A stretch of DNA of 64,000 nucleotides from an uncultured Arenicella sp. (GTDB lineage Bacteria; Pseudomonadota; Gammaproteobacteria; Arenicellales; Arenicellaceae), in NCBI GenBank assembly GCA_947499305.1, contig CANMNN010000003.1:1-64000 (forward strand), read 5' to 3'. A program made the position numbers and the translations under genes. Position 1 is the first letter of the stretch; every line of letters begins with the position of its first letter. Positions 8,830 through 18,849 of the stretch are shown here, piece after piece. The notes beneath the pieces were generated by a model. The model saw nothing but the letters and a program-made list of their open reading frames with translations, had not been told where the DNA came from and did not search any database.

Positions 8830-10869
8830 TTGTTTCAACAATTAAATCCTCAACAACGAGCGGCCGTTCAAGACTGCGAACGACCAATGCTGGTGCTCGC
8901 AGGAGCTGGTAGCGGTAAGACGCGAGTGATCACTTACAAGATTGCTTGGTTACTAACTAAGAAGTTCGTCAATCCTAAGAATATTTTTGCACTGACATTT
9001 ACCAACAAAGCCGCGCGAGAGATGAAAGAGCGCGTTACAGAACTGCTCAATGCTGACGCTACCCGAGGACTTACGGTATCGACCTTTCATAGTCTCGGGA
9101 TGGCTATTCTTCGAGAAGAAGTCGACGCTTCTGGTCGCAAGCCGGGTTTTTCAATATTCGATCCTGCCGATTCTGTGTTTGTGGTTCGAGAACTCTTAAA
9201 AGCTGATTTGGATGATAATGGTTTAGTCGATCAGGTGCGAAATCAAATCTCTAATTGGAAGAATGAGCTGGTTTCGCCTGAAGATGCGAACCGCCTTAGC
9301 ATGACAAATCCGATAGAGTTAGCTGCGGCCAAGGTTTATGGAGAGTACGAGCGTTATCTGCAGGCGTGTAATGCTATCGATTTAGATGACATGCTGTATC
9401 TGCCAAATGAGTTAATGCGTAAATTCGATAATATCCGTATCAAGTGGCAAGATCGGGTCCAATATATGTTGGTTGATGAATATCAAGATACCAACGAGGC
9501 CCAATATCGATTGGTAAAGACCTTAGTAGCTGGTAGTCAAGGTAATGGGCTAACTGCTGTAGGGGATGATGATCAGTCTATCTACGCTTGGCGTGGCGCA
9601 CAGCCAGAAAATCTGGTGCAGCTACAAACTGACTTCCCCTCATTGGAGTTGGTTAAACTCGAGCAAAATTATCGCTCTATGGGGCGCATTCTAGCCTTGG
9701 CAAATCACGTTATTCAGAATAACCCTCGTCCGTTTGATAAAAAACTATGGAGCGACCTGGGTTTTGGTGACCCGATCATCGTTATTAACGCAGAAAACGA
9801 TGAGCGCGAGGCCGAAAAGGTGGTCGCAGGTTTAATGCAGCACCGCTTTCAAAATCAAACGCCGTATAAGAACTACGCGATATTATATCGAGGCAATCAT
9901 CAAGCTCGAATGCTTGAGCAAAAGCTTCGTGAAATGCACATACCGTATTATTTGAGTGGAGGCTTGTCTTTCTTTGATCGTTCGGAGATTAAAGATGTGA
10001 TGGCTTATTTGCGTTTAATCAGTAATCCCTCGGACGACAACGCCTTTGTGCGGGCGATTAATACACCACGCCGAGGTATCGGGGCGTCTACGCTTGAAGC
10101 CTTAGCTGAAACCGCCAAGGCAGACTCCGCTGATTCCGGCAAAATTGGGCTTGAAGCCTGCAGTCTTTATGATGCGATCACCAGTCCCTTTGTGCATCAG
10201 TTCTTGCAGCCTAAGCGTCAAAGCTCAATAAGAGAGTTTCAGCATTGGCTCGCCGAAATGATGGAGCGAGCACTGACTGACCCACCCTTAAAGCTGATCG
10301 ACGATATTCTCAGTGATATTGATTATGAGGAGTGGGTTACCAAGCAGAGTGCCAGCCCTGAACAGGCTGAGATGCGCTGGCGAAACGTTGAAGACCTACT
10401 TAACTGGGTGAAGTCTATTGTTAAAAAAGATGACGCTAAAAACCTAGCTGACGTTGTATCCACGATTAGCTTGATGGGTATTTTAGAGAAAAATAATGAA
10501 GAGGAAGATGCCGATCAGGTGTCTCTCATGACTTTGCATGCCTCCAAGGGCTTGGAGTTTCCGCATGTCACCATTGTTGGCATGGAAGAAGAAATTCTGC
10601 CTCATAAAACCAGCATTGAAGACGATATGGTAGAAGAGGAGCGGCGATTATTTTATGTTGGTATTACTCGTGCCCAAAGAGAGCTTACCCTGTCGTACGC
10701 AAATCAACGTAAGCGTTACGGCGAAATTATTGAATGCTCCCCTAGCCGTTTCTTAGACGAACTCGATGAGCAGCACATTGTATGGGAAGAGAAGTTAGCC
10801 AAAGATCCAGCGCGCAAAGAAGAGGTTGGTCAAGCTCACCTGGCGGCTATGCGAGCCTTGCTTGGCTAG
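8830..10869 (+). CDS. rep: ATP-dependent DNA helicase Rep (UvrD/Rep superfamily 1)
   Basis: 3'-5' DNA helicase that helps replication forks pass protein roadblocks. The Walker A motif (LAGAGSGKTRVITYKI), TFTNKAAREMKERV, the DEYQDTN Walker B region, GDDDQSIYAWRGA, YLSGGLSFFDRSEIKD and the motif VI region EEERRLFYVGITRAQREL are all present in order. I place the start at TTG 8830 because GAGG lies 5 bp upstream and the protein then begins MFQQLNPQQRAAV, matching the N-terminus of known Rep. A TTG at 8809 is possible but has no clear ribosome site. About 679 residues, the usual Rep length. Monocistronic. Confidence 0.9.
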   Translation: MFQQLNPQQRAAVQDCERPMLVLAGAGSGKTRVITYKIAWLLTKKFVNPKNIFALTFTNKAAREMKERVTELLNADATRGLTVSTFHSLGMAILREEVDASGRKPGFSIFDPADSVFVVRELLKADLDDNGLVDQVRNQISNWKNELVSPEDANRLSMTNPIELAAAKVYGEYERYLQACNAIDLDDMLYLPNELMRKFDNIRIKWQDRVQYMLVDEYQDTNEAQYRLVKTLVAGSQGNGLTAVGDDDQSIYAWRGAQPENLVQLQTDFPSLELVKLEQNYRSMGRILALANHVIQNNPRPFDKKLWSDLGFGDPIIVINAENDEREAEKVVAGLMQHRFQNQTPYKNYAILYRGNHQARMLEQKLREMHIPYYLSGGLSFFDRSEIKDVMAYLRLISNPSDDNAFVRAINTPRRGIGASTLEALAETAKADSADSGKIGLEACSLYDAITSPFVHQFLQPKRQSSIREFQHWLAEMMERALTDPPLKLIDDILSDIDYEEWVTKQSASPEQAEMRWRNVEDLLNWVKSIVKKDDAKNLADVVSTISLMGILEKNNEEEDADQVSLMTLHASKGLEFPHVTIVGMEEEILPHKTSIEDDMVEEERRLFYVGITRAQRELTLSYANQRKRYGEIIECSPSRFLDELDEQHIVWEEKLAKDPARKEEVGQAHLAAMRALLG

Positions 10870-10942
10870 GCCAATTGCGGTATTCACAGCTAAAATAACT
10901 GTAATATTTAACCTTATCGACGAACCAAAAGCTTGACACATC

Positions 10943-10951
10943 TGGTACAAT
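10943..10951 (+). promoter_or_regulatory. Possible extended -10 promoter upstream of petABC
   Basis: TGGTACAAT matches an extended -10 element (TGnTATAAT, one mismatch), about 200 bp before petA. A TTGACA sits only 7 bp upstream of the -10 and so cannot be its -35. The long leader (10952-11151) carries no gene. Confidence 0.35.
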
Positions 10952-11151
10952 CGCGCCCGACGAACGAATAGGCGTGTGCGAATAGAATAAGCCTGAGAAG
11001 GCGAAGCGCCAAAAAAGTAGCTTAAGTCATTGAATTTAGTGTTTGTGAGCGGTTAAAAGCCTACTTTCATTCCGATGAAGCACGCTGCGACAGAATTTAA
11101 ATTAGCTAAAAAATCTAAACCACACAGGTTTAGGCAATCTTAGGAGCACCT

Positions 11152-11787
11152 ATGGCTGACAATAACGTTAGCGACGTAAATGCCAATGGCATGAGCGTTG
11201 AAGATCAAAAGAGGCGTCGTTTCCTCACAGGTATTACAGCTGGCTTTGGCGCGGTGGGCGTCGGCGCGGCAGTTGTACCGTTTGTATTGAGCATGAGCCC
11301 AAGTGAGCGCGCTAAAAACGCAGGCGCGCCGGTTCAATATGACTTCTCGAAGATTCAAGAAGGCCAATTGGTCAAAGTTGAATGGCGCGGTAAGCCAGTA
11401 GTTCTGCTAAAGAGAAGCGGCGAAATGATGGCGGGCCTTGATACAATCAAAGGTAGCCTTGCTGACCCTGATTCGGCTGCGAGCATTCAGCCAGGTTACG
11501 CTCAAAACAACCAACGAGCGGATGCGGCTCGCCCAGAACTATTGGTAATGGAAGGTGTTTGTACTCACCTTGGCTGCTCTCCTGTAGAAAAACTAGCGAT
11601 TGGCCCCGACCCGCAAATGGGCGAAGATTCACAAGGTGGTTTTTTCTGCCCTTGTCACGGTTCAAAATTCGATCTTGCTGGTCGAGTATATAAAGATGTG
11701 CCAGCGACAACTAACATGCCTGTACCTCCATACAAATTTGAAGGTTCAGTAATCACCATTGGTGAAGACGACGGGAGGAACGCGTAA
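11152..11787 (+). CDS. petA: Ubiquinol-cytochrome c reductase, Rieske iron-sulfur subunit
   Basis: 211 residues. Carries the 2Fe-2S cluster that takes electrons from ubiquinol to cytochrome c1 in complex III. The N-terminus has a twin-arginine-type signal anchor (KRRRFLTG followed by a Gly/Ala/Val helix at ~26-46). Cluster ligands are in CTHLGC (137-142) and CPCHG (166-170). A clear ribosome site (TAGGAG) precedes the ATG. The stop overlaps the petB start (TAATG), so translation is coupled. Confidence 0.95.
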   Translation: MADNNVSDVNANGMSVEDQKRRRFLTGITAGFGAVGVGAAVVPFVLSMSPSERAKNAGAPVQYDFSKIQEGQLVKVEWRGKPVVLLKRSGEMMAGLDTIKGSLADPDSAASIQPGYAQNNQRADAARPELLVMEGVCTHLGCSPVEKLAIGPDPQMGEDSQGGFFCPCHGSKFDLAGRVYKDVPATTNMPVPPYKFEGSVITIGEDDGRNA

Positions 11788-13181
11788 TGGCTATTCATCG
11801 TCATGATAACCATAAGAGCGCTAATGCTTTTATGGAGTGGGTTGACCAACGTTTCCCTGCAACGAAAGTTTGGAATGAGCATCTTGCCGAATACATGGCA
11901 GCCAAGAACTTCAATTTTTGGTATTTCTTTGGCTCATTAGCAATTTTGATGTTGGTTGTGCAAATCGCCACCGGTATCTTTTTAACCATGCACTACAAGC
12001 CAGATGCTGAACTCGCATTTGCATCGGTAGAGTACATCATGCGTGACGTGCCCTTTGGTTGGCTAGTGCGCTATTTGCACTCTACGGGCGCTTCGATGTT
12101 CTTTGTAGTGGTGTACCTGCACATGTTTCGCGGCGTAATTTACGGTTCGCACCGCGAGCCACGTGAGCTTGTATGGTTAATCGGCTGTGTAATCTTCGTA
12201 GCTTTGATGGCCGAAGCATTCATGGGTTACTTACTGCCGTGGGGCAACATGTCTTACTGGGGCGCTCAGGTAATTCTGTCGTTGTTCGACGTGATTCCAT
12301 TTGTTGGTCCAGCATTGACTGAATGGATTCGTGGAGATTTCGTTATCTCTGATGCAACTCTAAACCGATTCTTTGCCTTCCATGTAATCCTGTTGCCACT
12401 TATCTTGGTTGCTTTGGTGTTCTTACACCTTGTTGCGCTTCACCAAGTGGGTTCAAACAATCCTGACGGTATCGATATTTACGAAAACCTAGACGAAGAC
12501 GGTAAGCCAGTAGATGGTATTCCTTTCTTCCCATACATCGTTATCAAAGACTTGATCGGTGTTGCTGGCTTCTTGATCGTTTACTTAGGCATCGTGTTTT
12601 TCTGGCCTGATTTTGGCGGTATTTTCTTAGAGAAAGATAACTTCGCGCCTGCGAATCCGCTGCAAACACCTCCGGATATTGTTCCGCTTTGGTATTTCAC
12701 GCCGTTCTACTCAATCTTGCGTGCGAGTACTACATCGTTGCTATTCGCTCTTCAAATCATCACTGGTATCGTGTTTATTTGGATGTGGCTGAGAGCTAAG
12801 GTTAGTATCAAAGCTAAAGTCGCGTTGAGCGTTGTTGCCGCGGGCGTTATGGTTGGCTTGATGCTAGGTAGTGGTAAAGCATGGGGTGTTGTCTTGATGG
12901 CCGCCGCAATCGTGTGTTTCTTCTTGTTGCCATGGCTTGACCGTTCTCCGGTTTACTCAATTCGTTATCGCAGCATGCCGTTCAAAATCGCTCTGGTACT
13001 GTTCTTGGTAGCGTTCTTTATCTTGGGTTACCTTGGTATGAATGCTCCAACACCAGCCAAAACGTTATTGGCACAGGTTTGTACCGTAATCTACTTCGCA
13101 TTTTTTGCGCTTATGCCTTGGTTTACTAGCATTGGTCAAACCAAGCCAGAGCCATCTCGCGTAACTTACGAAGCGCACTAG
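11787..13181 (+). CDS. petB: Cytochrome b of complex III
   Basis: 464 residues with many membrane helices and the haem-b histidines. YLHSTGASMFFVVVYLHMF and FFAFHVILLPLILVALVFLHL are the two histidine pairs on helices B and D. PLWYFTPFYSILR stands at the position of the Qo-site PEWY loop, in the form common in beta- and gammaproteobacteria. The C-terminus carries three extra helices beyond the b-type core (fused cytochrome b / subunit IV form). It is the middle gene of petABC, 11 bp before petC. Confidence 0.95.
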   Translation: MAIHRHDNHKSANAFMEWVDQRFPATKVWNEHLAEYMAAKNFNFWYFFGSLAILMLVVQIATGIFLTMHYKPDAELAFASVEYIMRDVPFGWLVRYLHSTGASMFFVVVYLHMFRGVIYGSHREPRELVWLIGCVIFVALMAEAFMGYLLPWGNMSYWGAQVILSLFDVIPFVGPALTEWIRGDFVISDATLNRFFAFHVILLPLILVALVFLHLVALHQVGSNNPDGIDIYENLDEDGKPVDGIPFFPYIVIKDLIGVAGFLIVYLGIVFFWPDFGGIFLEKDNFAPANPLQTPPDIVPLWYFTPFYSILRASTTSLLFALQIITGIVFIWMWLRAKVSIKAKVALSVVAAGVMVGLMLGSGKAWGVVLMAAAIVCFFLLPWLDRSPVYSIRYRSMPFKIALVLFLVAFFILGYLGMNAPTPAKTLLAQVCTVIYFAFFALMPWFTSIGQTKPEPSRVTYEAH

Positions 13182-13192
13182 GAGACATTGAA

Positions 13193-13984
13193 ATGAAAAA
13201 ACTATCTCTATTATTAGTGACTTTGTTGTCAGCCAGTGTTTTTGCGTCAAGCGCCTTTGCTGCAGGCGGACATGGTGCAGCGGTTGACGAAGTTCACATG
13301 AATATGTCTGATAAGGCGTCGTTGCAAAATGGTGCCAAAATCTTCGTAAGCTATTGCTTGTCTTGTCATAGTGCTGAATATTCTCGTTATAACCGTGTTG
13401 CCGAAGACTTAGAAATTCCACTATGGCTACTAAAAGAGAACTTGATGTTCACGACCGAGAAAGAAGGTGATCTAATGAAAACCACTATGCCAGCAGAAGA
13501 TGCTAAGGAGTGGTTTGGTGTTACACCTCCGGATCTTTCGTTGGTGGCTCGTGTTCGCAATCCTGATTGGATTTACACCTACTTGCGCGCTTTCTACCTA
13601 GATGAGAGTAGCCCAAGCGGTTGGAACAATTCATTGTTCGAAAACGTTGCTATGCCTCACGCGATGTATGAGCTTCAAGGCGTTCAGCGCGTTGTTGGCA
13701 AAGTGGATGAAGCGAGCCAAGAGGTAGATTCGCATGGCAAGCCGATAGCCAAAGAAGGCCAAACCATTGTTGGTGACACCATTTTTGAGCTGCAGCATTC
13801 GGGGAAACAGAGTCCTGCTGAGTTTGATAAGTCAATGGCCGATTTGACCGCTTTCTTGACCTATATGGGTGAGCCAGCGCAACTAAAGCGTAAAACGATT
13901 GGTGTTTTCACCATCGCTTTTCTGATTTTGTTGATGTTGCTATGCATCGTGCTCAAGGCTGAGTACTGGCGCGACGTACACTAG
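13193..13984 (+). CDS. petC: Cytochrome c1 of complex III
   Basis: 263 residues. A signal peptide (MKKLSLLLVTLLSASVFASS, ending AFA) is followed by the haem-binding CLSCH (C55, C58, H59), a methionine ligand candidate in VAMPHAMYE, and a C-terminal membrane anchor (TIGVFTIAFLILLMLLCIVL) with the family ending KAEYWRDVH. Accepts electrons from the Rieske protein and passes them to soluble cytochrome c. Last gene of petABC; a terminator follows. Confidence 0.95.
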   Translation: MKKLSLLLVTLLSASVFASSAFAAGGHGAAVDEVHMNMSDKASLQNGAKIFVSYCLSCHSAEYSRYNRVAEDLEIPLWLLKENLMFTTEKEGDLMKTTMPAEDAKEWFGVTPPDLSLVARVRNPDWIYTYLRAFYLDESSPSGWNNSLFENVAMPHAMYELQGVQRVVGKVDEASQEVDSHGKPIAKEGQTIVGDTIFELQHSGKQSPAEFDKSMADLTAFLTYMGEPAQLKRKTIGVFTIAFLILLMLLCIVLKAEYWRDVH

Positions 13985-14008
13985 AAAACGCTGTTAACTA
14001 AACTAAGG

Positions 14009-14044
14009 CGCGGCATGAGAAAGCTCATGTCGCGTTTTGTTATT
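14009..14044 (+). terminator. Rho-independent terminator after petABC
   Basis: Stem CGCGGCATGAG / CTCATGTCGCG (11 bp with one G-U pair), loop AAAG, then TTTTGTTATTT. Placed 24 bp after the petC stop. Confidence 0.85.
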
Positions 14045-14130
14045 TATAAAGATTGCTAAAAATCGAATAGACAGGTGTCTATTCACTGTATTGTTAGCAC
14101 TGAAATATCACAAAAAAATAGGAAAATTGT

Positions 14131-14754
14131 ATGAGCACACTCGCAACCAGACGTTCGATTATGACGCTTTATTCTGGAACAGACTGCGTGTTAAGTCATG
14201 CGTGCCGCATCGTCTTACAAGAGAAGGATATTGAATGTGAAGTGGTCTACACTGACCCTTCTGATACTTGCCAAGAGTTGGCCGAGTTTAACCCTTATTA
14301 CGAAACACCGACCTTGGTTGATCGCGACTTAATCTTATATGACCCGTTTATTATCAACGAGTACCTAGATGAGCGTTTGCCACATCCGCCATTGATGCCG
14401 GTTGATCCTGTATCACGCGCCAAGCAGCGATTGATGATCATGCGCTTAAATCGCGATTGGTTTGATTCAGTTAAAGCACTACAAGCAGACAAGCGAGATA
14501 AAGCGGCGCATAAAGTCATTCGAGATGGTCTTATCGCTATCTCTCCGTTGTTTACTGAGCAAGACTATGCAATGGGAGAGGAGTATTCCTTAGTCGATGT
14601 AATTTTAGCGCCACTGCTATGGCGTTTGCCTGTGCTTAATATTGTGCTTCCAAAGCAAGCGCAAGTTGTTGAAGAGTATGCTGAGCGATTGTTTGAGCGT
14701 CAGGCTTTTCAGGACAGTATGAGTGATACAGAACGAGATCTACGCGGATTTTAA
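14131..14754 (+). CDS. sspA: Stringent starvation protein A (GST-fold RNA polymerase-associated)
   Basis: 207 residues. It has the thioredoxin-like N-terminal GST half (SIMTLYSGTDCVLSHACRIV, FNPYYETPTLVDRDLILYD) and a helical C-terminal half. In enterobacteria SspA binds RNA polymerase and affects stationary-phase and acid-stress transcription. Its position between petABC and sspB is the conserved gammaproteobacterial order. It has its own transcription unit, since a terminator precedes it; sspB follows 45 bp later. Confidence 0.9.
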   Translation: MSTLATRRSIMTLYSGTDCVLSHACRIVLQEKDIECEVVYTDPSDTCQELAEFNPYYETPTLVDRDLILYDPFIINEYLDERLPHPPLMPVDPVSRAKQRLMIMRLNRDWFDSVKALQADKRDKAAHKVIRDGLIAISPLFTEQDYAMGEEYSLVDVILAPLLWRLPVLNIVLPKQAQVVEEYAERLFERQAFQDSMSDTERDLRGF

Positions 14755-14799
14755 TCTGTCGTTTATCTATTTTAGAATCGCTTAAGGATAGTTATATAC

Positions 14800-15228
14800 A
14801 TGGCCTCAACGAAACCCTATTTATTGCGCGCAATCTTTGAATGGGCAGAGGATAATAGTTTTACGCCCCAAGTTTTGGTTAATGCCGAGGCAAAGGGCGT
14901 GGAAGTACCGGCGGCACATGTTGTAGATGGCCAGATTGTTTTGAATATTAGTTCTTCAGCAATTCAGCTGCACGTTATGGATAACGAGTGCGTCAGTTTT
15001 TCGGCAAGGTTTAGTGGTGTAGAACAAGATATTTTCTTGCCAATCGATTCTATTCTTGCCATATTCGCCCGCGAAAATTCACAAGGTATCTTTTTTGACG
15101 GTGCTGAAGGCGAAGATCTAGATCCAGAGCCAGGCGGTCCAACAACGGTCACCTCAAGTGAGCCAACACCGATTAAGCCAAAGGAAAAGGCAAAACGCGA
15201 TACCTCGCACTTGAAAATTATTAAGTAA
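14800..15228 (+). CDS. sspB: ClpXP protease specificity-enhancing factor SspB
   Basis: 142 residues. The ssrA-tag-binding domain (residues ~1-110: YLLRAIFEWAEDN, FSARFSGVEQDIFLPIDSIL, IFARENSQGIFF) is followed by an acidic, proline-rich flexible linker and the C-terminal ClpX-docking tail HLKIIK. This adaptor delivers ssrA-tagged stalled translation products to ClpXP. Same transcription unit as sspA. Confidence 0.95.
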   Translation: MASTKPYLLRAIFEWAEDNSFTPQVLVNAEAKGVEVPAAHVVDGQIVLNISSSAIQLHVMDNECVSFSARFSGVEQDIFLPIDSILAIFARENSQGIFFDGAEGEDLDPEPGGPTTVTSSEPTPIKPKEKAKRDTSHLKIIK

Positions 15229-15273
15229 TACCAGCGAAGCTAGCGGCTTAAATTTCTCAGGCGTTTCTCCAGG

Positions 15274-15750
15274 TCAATCAAGGTCGCCGCGTTGGTCTAC
15301 CAGTTTCCAATTTTTGACCTGTTCATAAATAACGGCTGTTTCAATGTGTGCTACTTCGGGCCGCTCAGCAAACGAGTCGAGTACGAAGTCGCGAAGCGTT
15401 TCAGCGTCTTTTACGGCAATATGTACCATAAAATCATTTGCGCCACTTAGGTGGTATACGGTTAACACCTCATCTAAGTCAATAACGTAATCTTGAAAAG
15501 CTTGCAGCCCAACTCTCGAGTGCTGATTCATCCGAATGGCAACCATGGCTTGTAGGCCTAGCCCCAGCGCTATCAAATCTACCTCTACGTGCGCGTCTCG
15601 AATATAGCCGCGGGCTCGAAGATAGCGAACTCGCTCAAGGCAGGATGAAGGCGCTAAGCCTATTTGTTCAGCGAGCTCCTTGTTTGCAATCCGTGCATTG
15701 TTCCTTAAGGCGGCAATTATTTCGAAGTCTATTTGGTCTATGTCGCTCAT
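15274..15750 (-). CDS. Lrp/AsnC family transcriptional regulator
   Basis: 158 residues. N-terminal winged helix-turn-helix (DFEIIAALRNNARIANKELA, IGLAPSSCLERVRYL) and C-terminal RAM/ActD ligand-binding domain (VYHLSGANDFMVHIAVKD). It is divergent, with a 39-bp gap, from the PLP-enzyme/kbl/tdh genes and so probably controls them in response to an amino acid; in E. coli, Lrp with leucine controls kbl-tdh, which is parallel context. The ligand cannot be read from sequence. Confidence 0.85.
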   Translation of the reverse strand: MSDIDQIDFEIIAALRNNARIANKELAEQIGLAPSSCLERVRYLRARGYIRDAHVEVDLIALGLGLQAMVAIRMNQHSRVGLQAFQDYVIDLDEVLTVYHLSGANDFMVHIAVKDAETLRDFVLDSFAERPEVAHIETAVIYEQVKNWKLVDQRGDLD

Positions 15751-15789
15751 AATGTCAATTCTCAGAATTAAATTCGGTGAGGAAAGTTA

Positions 15790-17613
15790 ATGTCAAATAT
15801 TGTATATGATAATAGACTATCTAACGAATGTGAGTGTGGTGCTGTAATGAAGAATACTAATAATGAACAACAAATTTTCGATTCAGCGAAAAAGTTATCT
15901 CCAAGACGAAATTCAACCAAAGCGAGGAGTGTTAGGGAGCTAGCCGCGGAGCAGCTTGTTCATTTCAATATTGAAGTTGACGGAGACCTTGGCCACGCCT
16001 TGCTAAGTGCAGTTGAACGAGTGTATGAATGCCAGGGCAATATCGAGTTGATGTGGCAAGAAGCTCAAGCGAGTATGGCTAACCTCGAAACTTCTGAAAA
16101 AGCGGCGCTTTTTAATGCCAAAAAATTTCTTTCCTTTCAATTAGCGAAGGTATTGGACACCCTGCAAAACCCGTTTAGAAGTAATTACCAAGCCTTAGGC
16201 TATAGCCAGTCGACAATGAGCGCTAAGTCGGCTTATCCGGTGTTCGACAATGTTAATGCAATCTTCTCGGCGACGCCGGCCATTACACGCACCGCGACGT
16301 ATATATATGCTTGCGCTGATTGGATTAGTGATGCCTTTGAAGGCAAAGAAATGATGCTCGATATTTATTCGCGCTTGCTTAATCCAACCTCAATTTCTTT
16401 GGCTAATCATATTGTCGATCTCGAGGCAGGTAAGTATGCGTCGGAATACATGGCATGGAATTTTAATAGCGGCATGGCGGCAATCGATGCGACCTTATCG
16501 CATTTGCTCGGTCATGAAGACATCCTGATTGCGAGTCAAAATATTTATGGCGGTGCGCACCAGTTAATACACGATTGGTTCGCGAAACCTTCAAACTTGA
16601 ATGTGGCGGTTGCGCAGTTTAGCGGCGAAGAGACCAAGGCTTTTGAAGAAACACTTGCTAAGGTAAAAGAGCAATATGCCGATCGAATAGCGGCCGGTAA
16701 ACAAATATATCTTTATCTTGAGTCTCCTTGTAACCCGCATGGTTATGTGCTTGATGTACCCGCGCTGTGTCGGCTTGCCCATGAGTCAGGAATACGGGTG
16801 ATCTTAGATGCCACAGTTGGTACGCCGTTCTTAGTGCAGCCTCTACAGCGGGAAGACAGTAGTGAGCGTCCTGACTTCGTAATTCACAGTTATACCAAAG
16901 ACCTAACAGGTTCTGGTTCGGTAATTGCGGGTTGCGTGATCGCTCGTAATCAGGACATGTTCAATGCCAAGGGCGCGCCAGGCTGGGAAAACACCATGTT
17001 CTGGAATGTGTACTACGTAAAAGGCGCGTTTCTAAACGCCGATACTGCCTTTGAAGTAATGGCCGGTATGCGAACTCTTGAAGTGCGTATGCTCAAAAAG
17101 TGCATAACTACAAAGGTGTTCGCAACGTTCATGGACTCACATCCAATGATTACAGTGAACTGCAATGCCCTCAGTGGCAATACTAATTATGAACTTGCGC
17201 AGCAAAATCTATTTCTAGGCTTCCCTTCGGGTCTGTTCACTGTTGATATGGGTGAGCAGCTACCGCGAGAAGTATTCCAGCGCTTTTTCGATTGCTTGGA
17301 GCCGGCTTTCTCACACATGATCAGTTTAGGTCAAACAAATAGTATTGTTAGCTGCCCGGGCCTCACAACGCATTCAGAGCTAAACTCAGAGCAGCAGGTT
17401 GAGGCACAAATATTCCCAAGTACGATTCGTTTTGCAATGGGCATTGAAAACCCCATTGATTTGATCGAGCACATCGTTGCCGCAAGTGAGCTTGCGATTG
17501 ACTCAACCATCGAAAATTATTCAAGCATGTTTATGCCTCTAGAAGAAGCGCGTAAGATGGCTAAAGATACATATCTTACTATGCAGCGAGACTACGCTAA
17601 TGAAACCCTGTAA
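15790..17613 (+). CDS. PLP-dependent enzyme of the Cys/Met-metabolism (gamma-synthase/lyase) fold with long N-terminal extension
   Basis: 607 residues, about 200 longer than typical cystathionine gamma-synthase or methionine gamma-lyase. Residues ~1-190 form a charged helical extension I cannot assign. The fold-type I domain follows: FNSGMAAIDATLSHLLG, ASQNIYGGAHQLIHDWF, YLYLESPCNPHGYVLDVPAL, ILDATVGTPFLVQPLQ and the Schiff-base lysine K370 in HSYTKDLTGSGSVIAGCVI. I take ATG 15790 as start because GGTGAGGAAAG precedes it; ATG 15847 is a weaker alternative. It is the first gene of a run with kbl and tdh and divergent from an Lrp-type gene, so a role in threonine/glycine or sulfur amino-acid breakdown is likely. 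The substrate is unknown. Confidence 0.7.
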   Translation: MSNIVYDNRLSNECECGAVMKNTNNEQQIFDSAKKLSPRRNSTKARSVRELAAEQLVHFNIEVDGDLGHALLSAVERVYECQGNIELMWQEAQASMANLETSEKAALFNAKKFLSFQLAKVLDTLQNPFRSNYQALGYSQSTMSAKSAYPVFDNVNAIFSATPAITRTATYIYACADWISDAFEGKEMMLDIYSRLLNPTSISLANHIVDLEAGKYASEYMAWNFNSGMAAIDATLSHLLGHEDILIASQNIYGGAHQLIHDWFAKPSNLNVAVAQFSGEETKAFEETLAKVKEQYADRIAAGKQIYLYLESPCNPHGYVLDVPALCRLAHESGIRVILDATVGTPFLVQPLQREDSSERPDFVIHSYTKDLTGSGSVIAGCVIARNQDMFNAKGAPGWENTMFWNVYYVKGAFLNADTAFEVMAGMRTLEVRMLKKCITTKVFATFMDSHPMITVNCNALSGNTNYELAQQNLFLGFPSGLFTVDMGEQLPREVFQRFFDCLEPAFSHMISLGQTNSIVSCPGLTTHSELNSEQQVEAQIFPSTIRFAMGIENPIDLIEHIVAASELAIDSTIENYSSMFMPLEEARKMAKDTYLTMQRDYANETL

Positions 17614-17655
17614 TTCTCGGCAAACAGCAAACTAAATATTACCCTAGGCAACCGA

Positions 17656-18846
17656 ATGAAACGTTTTATCGAACACTTACAAGATAGCATCGACGAAGTT
17701 AAACAAGCCGGCCTTTACAAAGCCGAGCGAGTAATTAATGGTGCACAACAAGCCGAGGTTGAAGTGAGCTCGGGTGATTCAGTGCTTAACTTTTGCGCGA
17801 ATAATTATCTCGGCTTAGCGAACCATCCGACCTTAATTGACGCGGCTAAAAATGGCCTTGATCAACACGGTTTTGGCATGGCTTCTGTGCGATTTATCTG
17901 CGGCACACAAGATATTCATAAAACCCTCGAATCAAAATTGAGCGACTTTCTAGGCACCGAAGACACCATACTCTACTCCTCGTGTTTTGATGCGAATGCG
18001 GGCCTGTTCGAAACCATTCTTAGTGCCGAAGACGCAATCATTTCTGATGCTCTAAATCATGCAAGCATTATTGATGGGGTACGTTTGTGCAAAGCCAAGC
18101 GATTTCGATATGCAAACAATGATATGGCCGAACTCGAAATGCAGTTAAAAGCCGCCGATGAGGCAGGCGCACGTTTTAAGCTAATTGCCACCGATGGCGT
18201 TTTTTCGATGGACGGCGTTATCGCTAATTTGAACGCGGTATGCGACTTGGCTGAAAAATACAACGCAATGGTGATGGTCGACGATTCACACGCGGTAGGA
18301 TTCGTAGGCGAGCAAGGTCGTGGCACTCATGAATATTGTGACGTAATGGGTCGAGTGGATATCATCACCGGTACGCTCGGCAAGGCGATGGGCGGCGCCT
18401 CTGGTGGATACACGTCAGGTAAAAAAGAACTAATAGAGTGGTTGCGACAGCGCTCACGCCCTTATCTGTTTTCGAATTCCTTAGCGCCTGCCATTGTCAC
18501 TGCGTCTATCAAAGTGCTCGACTTACTAGCCGAGGGAGACGAGCTTCGTAGCACACTCGAACGTAATAGTGCGCATTTTAGAGCGCGCATGAGCGATGCT
18601 GGTTTTACTCTCTCAGGCGCTGATCATGCAATCATCCCTGTGATGCTGGGCGATGCTAAGTTAGCAGCCGAGATGGCATCACGTATGCTTGACGAGGGTA
18701 TTTACGTTGTTGGCTTTTCATTCCCTGTTGTGCCAAAAGGTCAGGCTCGAATCAGAACGCAAATGTCGGCTGCACATAGTTTAGAGCAAGTTGATAAATG
18801 CATCGACGCCTTCATAAAAGTCGGTAAAGACATCGGAGTGATTTAG
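17656..18846 (+). CDS. kbl: 2-amino-3-ketobutyrate CoA ligase (glycine C-acetyltransferase)
   Basis: 396 residues. PLP enzyme that cleaves 2-amino-3-oxobutyrate with CoA to glycine and acetyl-CoA. Motifs: [50 protein letters not shown] and K243 in [14 protein letters not shown], the same position as the catalytic lysine of E. coli Kbl (398 aa). It is placed directly before tdh, which makes its substrate; the pair is the usual threonine-degradation operon. Confidence 0.95.
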   Translation: MKRFIEHLQDSIDEVKQAGLYKAERVINGAQQAEVEVSSGDSVLNFCANNYLGLANHPTLIDAAKNGLDQHGFGMASVRFICGTQDIHKTLESKLSDFLGTEDTILYSSCFDANAGLFETILSAEDAIISDALNHASIIDGVRLCKAKRFRYANNDMAELEMQLKAADEAGARFKLIATDGVFSMDGVIANLNAVCDLAEKYNAMVMVDDSHAVGFVGEQGRGTHEYCDVMGRVDIITGTLGKAMGGASGGYTSGKKELIEWLRQRSRPYLFSNSLAPAIVTASIKVLDLLAEGDELRSTLERNSAHFRARMSDAGFTLSGADHAIIPVMLGDAKLAAEMASRMLDEGIYVVGFSFPVVPKGQARIRTQMSAAHSLEQVDKCIDAFIKVGKDIGVI

Positions 18847-18849
18847 CAT

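Noticed and set aside
10933-10951. TTGACA followed by TACAAT as a -35/-10 pair for petABC
   Set aside because: Only 7 bp separate the boxes; a sigma-70 promoter needs about 17. Only the extended -10 reading is kept, at low confidence.
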